From positions 13,516,001 through 13,580,000 of the forward strand of contig AP026539.1 in the NCBI GenBank assembly GCA_026075535.2: 64,000 nt of DNA, read 5' to 3'. Position numbers and translations under genes: made by a program. Position 1 is the first letter of the stretch, and every line of letters starts with the position of its first letter. Of this stretch, positions 59,100-64,000 are shown piece after piece. The notes under the pieces are model-generated. The model had not been told where the DNA came from and did no database searches. It was given only the letters and a program-made list of their open reading frames with translations. The stretch is from Tricholoma matsutake. Lineage: Eukaryota > Basidiomycota > Agaricomycetes > Agaricales > Tricholomataceae.

Positions 59100-60590
59100 A
59101 ATACGGTATGAAGACTTGACAACTTGGCCTCTTGGTTCCAAGATGTGAATACAATAAGCCATGGTTGATACCATCAGGTAAGATGATTATGTTACTGTAA
59201 AGAGGTAACAAGTAAGGAAGAAAGTGAATGACATGGATATACTAGATGAAGCCGCGTCTCAGGTCAACGTGAGACGTGGGTTGATGAATGTGAGGAGGGA
59301 TAGAGTGGGAGCACAAGTCGATATGGAATGTGGGAGAGAGGAAAAATGAATGAGTTTAGTAAATGGGTGAATGAACAGATGAATTGTGATGGGAATATAT
59401 GACGGTGATATATACATTTGAACTACTGGTCACTAATACTATGTCAATATATATATATTCCTTGACATTACTATTGAACTAGGATAATGCTATTTGAATA
59501 GTAGAGGGGGGTCAATGCTGCTTGAAGGTGCGACTGGAAGACATGAGGCGCCATCATGAGCACAATGACCCACAAGTCATGTTGATGTAACTGGCGCGTG
59601 GTTGTGCTGATTATAGTGCTTGAACATGCAGCTTGGAAATGCATGAGTCAAACAGGTATTTGGACAGAAGACTTGGAAATGCATGTAATACATGGGCCAT
59701 GGAATACTCGGATATATATTTATACTTGAGTGGATGGGCATATGGGAGACGGGAGGTGGGGGGGTGGCAAGAGGGAAATACATGAGTTACAACAGGGAAT
59801 TGGACAGAAGATTTGGAAACACACGTAATACATGGGCCTTCCAAGTGGATGAATAGTAGCATATATATATAATATTGAGCCGATGGACATATGGAGTGGG
59901 CAGGGACGTTACTCACGGAGCACTGGCTTAGGAGGAAGTTTTGTAATTCATAGGTATTTTTATTGCCTGAATCGATGGATGCATGTATTGTATGAAGTAC
60001 AAATATTAAGCTATCTGTGGGATTGGATAGTTAGACGATGGAATATAGAAGAATAAATGAAGACACTTACCTCAGACCCTCCATATATTGTCTAGATTGT
60101 ACACAGCATCTTCGCCGGTGTCATCTAAGATGACCAGACCGCCGACACAAGTTTGCTGTAACTAACTGTTCATATAGTTAGAGAAGGGGAGGAGAAAGTG
60201 GATAGAAATGCACCACGACTTCCTGCTGTCGTCCCCGCCCACGCCTTTTCACTAAGAAACAATAATTGTAGCGAATAAATGTGGCTCTCCAGGAATGGGG
60301 GCCACCTAAGACCCTATATCTGCGCTGTAATGAGTGAGAGGTTGAATAGAAGACAAGGAGAATAGCCAGATGTACCTTAAAGTTGCGGGGATGTTCAACT
60401 ATTGGGGTGCGTGATCCACGATGCATGTGGTGGTGGTGGTTGTTGAGAAGAAGTGGGGAAGCGAGTTAGAGGCGAGGGGAGGCGAGTAGTCATGGGTTGT
60501 AGACTGCTTGTTGGGGGAGGAAGAAGCTGTGAGAGATGTCAGCAAGAGTAGTGCCAATCGTACAGGTTAAACCACGATGGAGGCACCATA
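59100..60590. repeat. Diverged direct repeat; otherwise no gene seen
   Basis: About 59640-59765 and 59785-59910 are diverged direct copies; shared words are TTGGACAGAAGA, TTGGAAA, GTAATACATGGGCC and ATATATAT. Another palindrome-family member lies at 59565-59620. The remaining sequence to 60590 has only short frames, such as a basic one at 60178-60426 with no domain. Confidence 0.5.
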
Positions 60591-60601
60591 ATCAGCATAC
60601 T

Positions 60602-61086
60602 CACCCGCGAGTCATGTTGACCTGACTCGCGGGTGGACACACCACAATCAGCACACTGACCCACGAGTCATGTCGACATGACTTGCGGGTAGACACACCA
60701 TAATCAGCACACCAACCCGACACCTTAATCAGCACACCAACCCGTGAGTCATGTCGACATGACTTGCGGGTGGACACACCATAATCAGCACACCAACCCG
60801 ACACCTTAATCAGCACACTCACCTGCAAGTCAGGTCAACATGACTCATGGGTGGACACACCATAATCAGCACACCAACCCAACACCCAACACCTTAATCA
60901 GCACACTCACCCGCGAGTCATGTCGATGGGGTGGTGTGCTGATTAAGGTGTGTCCACCCGCGAGTCATGTTGACCTGACTCGCGGGTGAGTGTGCTGATT
61001 AGGGTGTCCACCCACGAGGCAGGTCAATAACCATATAATCAGCACGACAACCTGCGAGTCAGGTCAACATGACTCGTGGGTTGTTG
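60602..61086. repeat. Cluster of about eight palindromic repeat units
   Basis: Units of the form CCCGCGAGTCATGTTGAC-CTGACTCGCGGG, each a roughly 27-bp palindrome centred on GTCGAC or GTTGAC, alternate with AATCAGCACAC spacers (which also appear inverted as GTGCTGATTA). I count about eight units, some degraded (CGAG to CAAG or TGAG). Spacing is about 55-85 bp. Further single members occur at 58849, 58892, 59565 and about 61495. No coding potential. Confidence 0.85.
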
Positions 61087-61626
61087 GGCTGATTATGGCT
61101 CCTCACATCTTTATCAGTCGTGCATTCAAGCACCATTGACAAGCCTCTGCTATTCAACTAGCATTATCCTACTTGACATAGTATTAGTGACCAGTCATAC
61201 CATGAATGTTTTACTTACAATTCTACTATCACTGAGCAAACTAGGAATTTAAAGTTAATTCATATTTTGTTCAGTGATACTAAGGTATATATCACGATGC
61301 ACAATGCTATTCACACATGCAAGCTCATGAACCCATGTCAGGTCACCATGATGCGCAGCTGTCCATGACATAACGACATTGACCCCCTCATGCAATCAGG
61401 TTGACATGGAGTGTGTCCATGTCATGTTCAGCTGGAACCACAGATCATCCATGAAGTTGAACATGAGCAATGGTATGATGTCCATCGTGCTCCAACCCGT
61501 GAGTCAGGTTGTAACAACTCGCGGGTCACCACGTCATGGGCCACCGCTCACGTGCTGATAGCATGACCAAGCTTGTAAGTGCATCAACCACTTACCCAGT
61601 TCTTCTTATCGAACCCATTGCCTACC
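61087..61626. other. Upstream region of the last gene
   Basis: No gene. It holds one palindrome-family member near 61495-61530 (CCCGTGAGTCAGG ... ACTCGCGGG) and ordinary sequence up to the start codon at 61627. No clear TATA box chosen. Confidence 0.4.
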
Positions 61627-64000
61627 ATGAACACACAAGCAAAATCAACACACATCAGGATTACCGAGGATCAGTGGCTCTCCTCACCTGCCATCCAAAC
61701 TGCCAAAGAAGCCCCAATGGCGCAGATCAAGGACGACGATTCCAATGTCAAGGGTGATCAAGATCAGAACACGGTGCACATGGCAAGCGAGGCAAGTGAG
61801 GTGAGTCATTAGGTAGGTTACCTGAGCAACCCTGGACAATCGTTTGTGATTACATTATATAGATTGAGATCATCGAGGAGCCACCCAAGAAGGGCAAGGG
61901 CAAGGGCAAGGGAAAAGCAAAGCAGACTGACCCCATTACCGATGAGCAGATCATTTTCGATGACGTTGCGACTGAAGAACAGGAGAAGGTGACACGGGGG
62001 GCTCTATATTCAATTAACCTGATAGATCTCCAGGCGCCTCCCCTCCCAATCAACAAGGACCATGGAACCAACAACCTCTGCAGGCAAAGGCGCAGAAGAA
62101 ACTCAAGGAGAGCTTAAGATGCAAGGTGTCCATGCCTTCAACTTGGACAATGCCCTCCCCCTCATCCTTGCCCGAGAACACCTACAACCCAAAGCCTTGA
62201 ACAACAGCATCAGCGACCCGGAAACAGCCCCGATGTTGCAACTGACGGGAAAGGGGATGGAGTCTGGTTCTTTGACATTCACTGGGGGGCACCACTGACA
62301 CGACCTTGTATGCCAGCTATGGGAGGCAGGCCAGAAACCGCTGGCTGCATTGGAAGCAAAGCTGGAGAAGAAGCAGAAGACACTGCAGGCAGAGATGGAC
62401 AAGGGGTCCAACATTTCACTCAAAGAACTTCACGAAGAAATCGACGAATTACAAAAGAAAATCCTTGCCGCAAAATGGTCATCGTTATGGACCATCAAAG
62501 TTTATGATGCCAGTAAGTGATCATATGGACATATAAATATACTGATGTACACGATCGACAGATATCGTGCTCCAAAACGACGAACTCCCCGCCCACTATC
62601 TGGCGTGTAACATGGAGGTCATCAAGAACGTTGAGGACGATTCCCAGAAAACTTTGCGCCTGTTTAAAGAATATTCGACGCTCGTGGTGAGAAGTGGGGG
62701 AACAGGAGGGATGAAGAAGTGGGTCGAGAATCTAGGTAAGGGTGACCAACATGCATTGCAGGTGTTCCAGTGCGACAATGACATGAGGTTTTTCACCTTA
62801 TTGAATATGTTTGGGGATGTCTTTCATAACATGCATGTCTTCTCCATGAAATATGTACAGCAACATCTGCATGGATTATTGGGCGGGGTGAGTCAGGTCA
62901 TATATATGGATGTTACATTACTATTGACACAACTTTCAGATCATTGTTGAGGTCCTGGAGAAAATGGCAAATATCATGCGGGGAGTGTTCTCCAGCATCC
63001 CCAACTTCGAGATTGACAAGGAATCAATCGTGACACATGCTATGCTGATTGAGAATCTGACCAGTGAGTTGGGTGAAGATCAACCACCAAAGGCAGTGAG
63101 GGACAAGGCATGGAACATGATGATGCGCATCTGGAAATCGATCCTGCAGGTTGCACCCGAGTCGAGCAAGGTGACGTCGCTGTATTTGACACCATTGGCA
63201 GGACAGGCAGACAAGCAGACGTTGATGGCATGCGTCGATGATGTCTTCAGAGCGCTTGATCTGGGTAAGATCAAAGAATTTTTTTTAACTGACATGGACA
63301 CCTGGTATGACTTGTTGGACGGTTACCTCGATGAAGTCCACACGCTGATTGTGGATGAGATCGTGCAAGGAGTAGTGGGGAAGGGCAGGCTGAGCAAAGT
63401 CGAGGAGAGTGTTGGCATACACTTTGAATGGGTACGTTTCGATCACAAATACTTCTACCACCATGGCCTGATGCCACTCCTCTCGCCGTCAGTTGTAACG
63501 ACAATGATCCAAATGTTCAAGGGAATTGGCGAGGGGATAATGGAGGTACGCATTAACCAACTTTAGATATTAAGTTTTGAGCATTGACATGATCATCAAT
63601 AATGCAGGTTCTCAGTTGGGTTTATCCCTACATACAGTACTTTACTCTCTGTTGATCAGCCAACACGCCCAAGGACGCCTCGAGTGCATTCTTCTATATG
63701 GTGAAGGAAAACCTGGATGAGGAGTGGATGAATCCACAAAAATTGGTGGATGAGGTATGACATCGCGTCCTGACAACAAATATTGACTGCTGATCAAACT
63801 AGGTGATCCACCTAATCATCCAGAACATCAATCACCTCCAGGTATTGTTGGTCGAGCTCAAAGGCAAGAATCTGCTGGCGAGGCCGACAAAGTTTGGACT
63901 GAAATTTGATTCGCAAGCATGGAATGTGAAGCCAAGGAACATCACACTCGCACTGGAAGACATGAAGGGCAAGAAGAGCACGCCATCTAAGATGAGCAGC
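61627..64000 (+). pseudogene. Unrecognised multi-exon gene, open at the window edge
   Basis: Seven exons join in frame: 61627-61800, 61863-61988, 62026-62512, 62562-62887, 62940-63545, 63608-63753 and 63803 to the edge, with GT/AG introns of 37-62 nt. The protein starts MNTQAKSTHIRITEDQW, has a lysine/glycine tract (KKGKGKGKGKAK), a coiled coil (LEAKLEKKQKTLQAEMDKG, ELHEEIDELQKKIL) and a long helical region (YSTLVVRSGGTGGMKKW, LNMFGDVFHNMHVFSMKYVQ, VLEKMANIMRGVFSSIPNFE, WYDLLDGYLDEVHTLIVDE). No known domain is recognised. Two TGA codons interrupt it, at 62296-62298 (HH-TGA-HDL) and 63653-63655 (TLC-TGA-SANTP), both readable as CGA. The intact splice sites suggest a gene silenced recently or a young copy. 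Its 3' end is outside the window. Confidence 0.6.

Noticed and set aside
59577..59916. Two similar minus-strand ORFs (MYFPLATPPPP and related)
   Set aside because: They arise from the same diverged direct repeat and have no protein-like features.

Overview
The window looks like repeat-dense DNA from a mushroom-forming fungus (Agaricomycete; the protein families suggest Boletales or relatives, but I cannot name a species). The reasons are a KDZ transposase with its CxC2 zinc cluster, a Plavaka transposase, chromodomain Ty3/gypsy and Ty1/copia elements typical of these fungi, and short 37-60 nt introns with GTATGT/GTAAGT donors. No rRNA, tRNA, CRISPR or bacterial-type operon was seen. Nearly every recognisable gene is a transposon gene or a gene fragment, and most are broken.

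Layout. 1-2.0 kb: cysteine-cluster/coiled-coil protein gene with one in-frame TGA. 2.1-12.9 kb: a likely composite KDZ element, with an inverted-repeat field rich in a GC palindrome, an unrecognised passenger gene (3.8-5.8 kb, minus), the KDZ transposase gene (6.8-10.5 kb, minus), the inverted copy of the repeat field, and a small ORF. 12.9-14.5 kb: LINE fragment (minus). 14.8-15.6 kb: copia integrase fragment. 16.6-20.5 kb: Plavaka transposase pseudogene with a solo LTR at the end of an intron. 22.0-25.8 kb: gypsy gag piece, a 1.1-kb foldback element and a copia gag with PBS and LTR (minus). 29.2-30.5 kb: second copia gag with PBS and LTR end (minus). 32.3-33.0 kb: unrecognised gene remnants. 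34.9-35.7 kb: MYB/SANT-like gene (minus). 36.5-37.8 kb: MULE-like element carrying a RecQ-type helicase fragment. 39.4-48.1 kb: a three-layer nest in which a copia element sits in an arm of a TA-flanked inverted-repeat element, which itself sits in a gypsy gag. 48.5-53.8 kb: a second gypsy element, with chromodomain, on the minus strand. 54.8-58.6 kb: two unrecognised gene remnants arranged head to head. 58.6-61.5 kb: satellite-like palindromic repeats. 61.6 kb to the end: an unrecognised multi-exon gene that runs off the window.

The theme joining these pieces is decay by C-to-T change at CpG. About thirty in-frame stops are TGA where the reading frame, and usually the known family, calls for arginine (CGA). 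In the copia element at 40 kb, four such TGA codons are the only interruptions of a reading frame of more than 1,300 codons. This fits silencing by cytosine methylation followed by deamination. Several target-site duplications can be read directly (5 bp for LTR elements, TA for the inverted-repeat element, 9 bp for the MULE-like element), so the order of insertions can be reconstructed.
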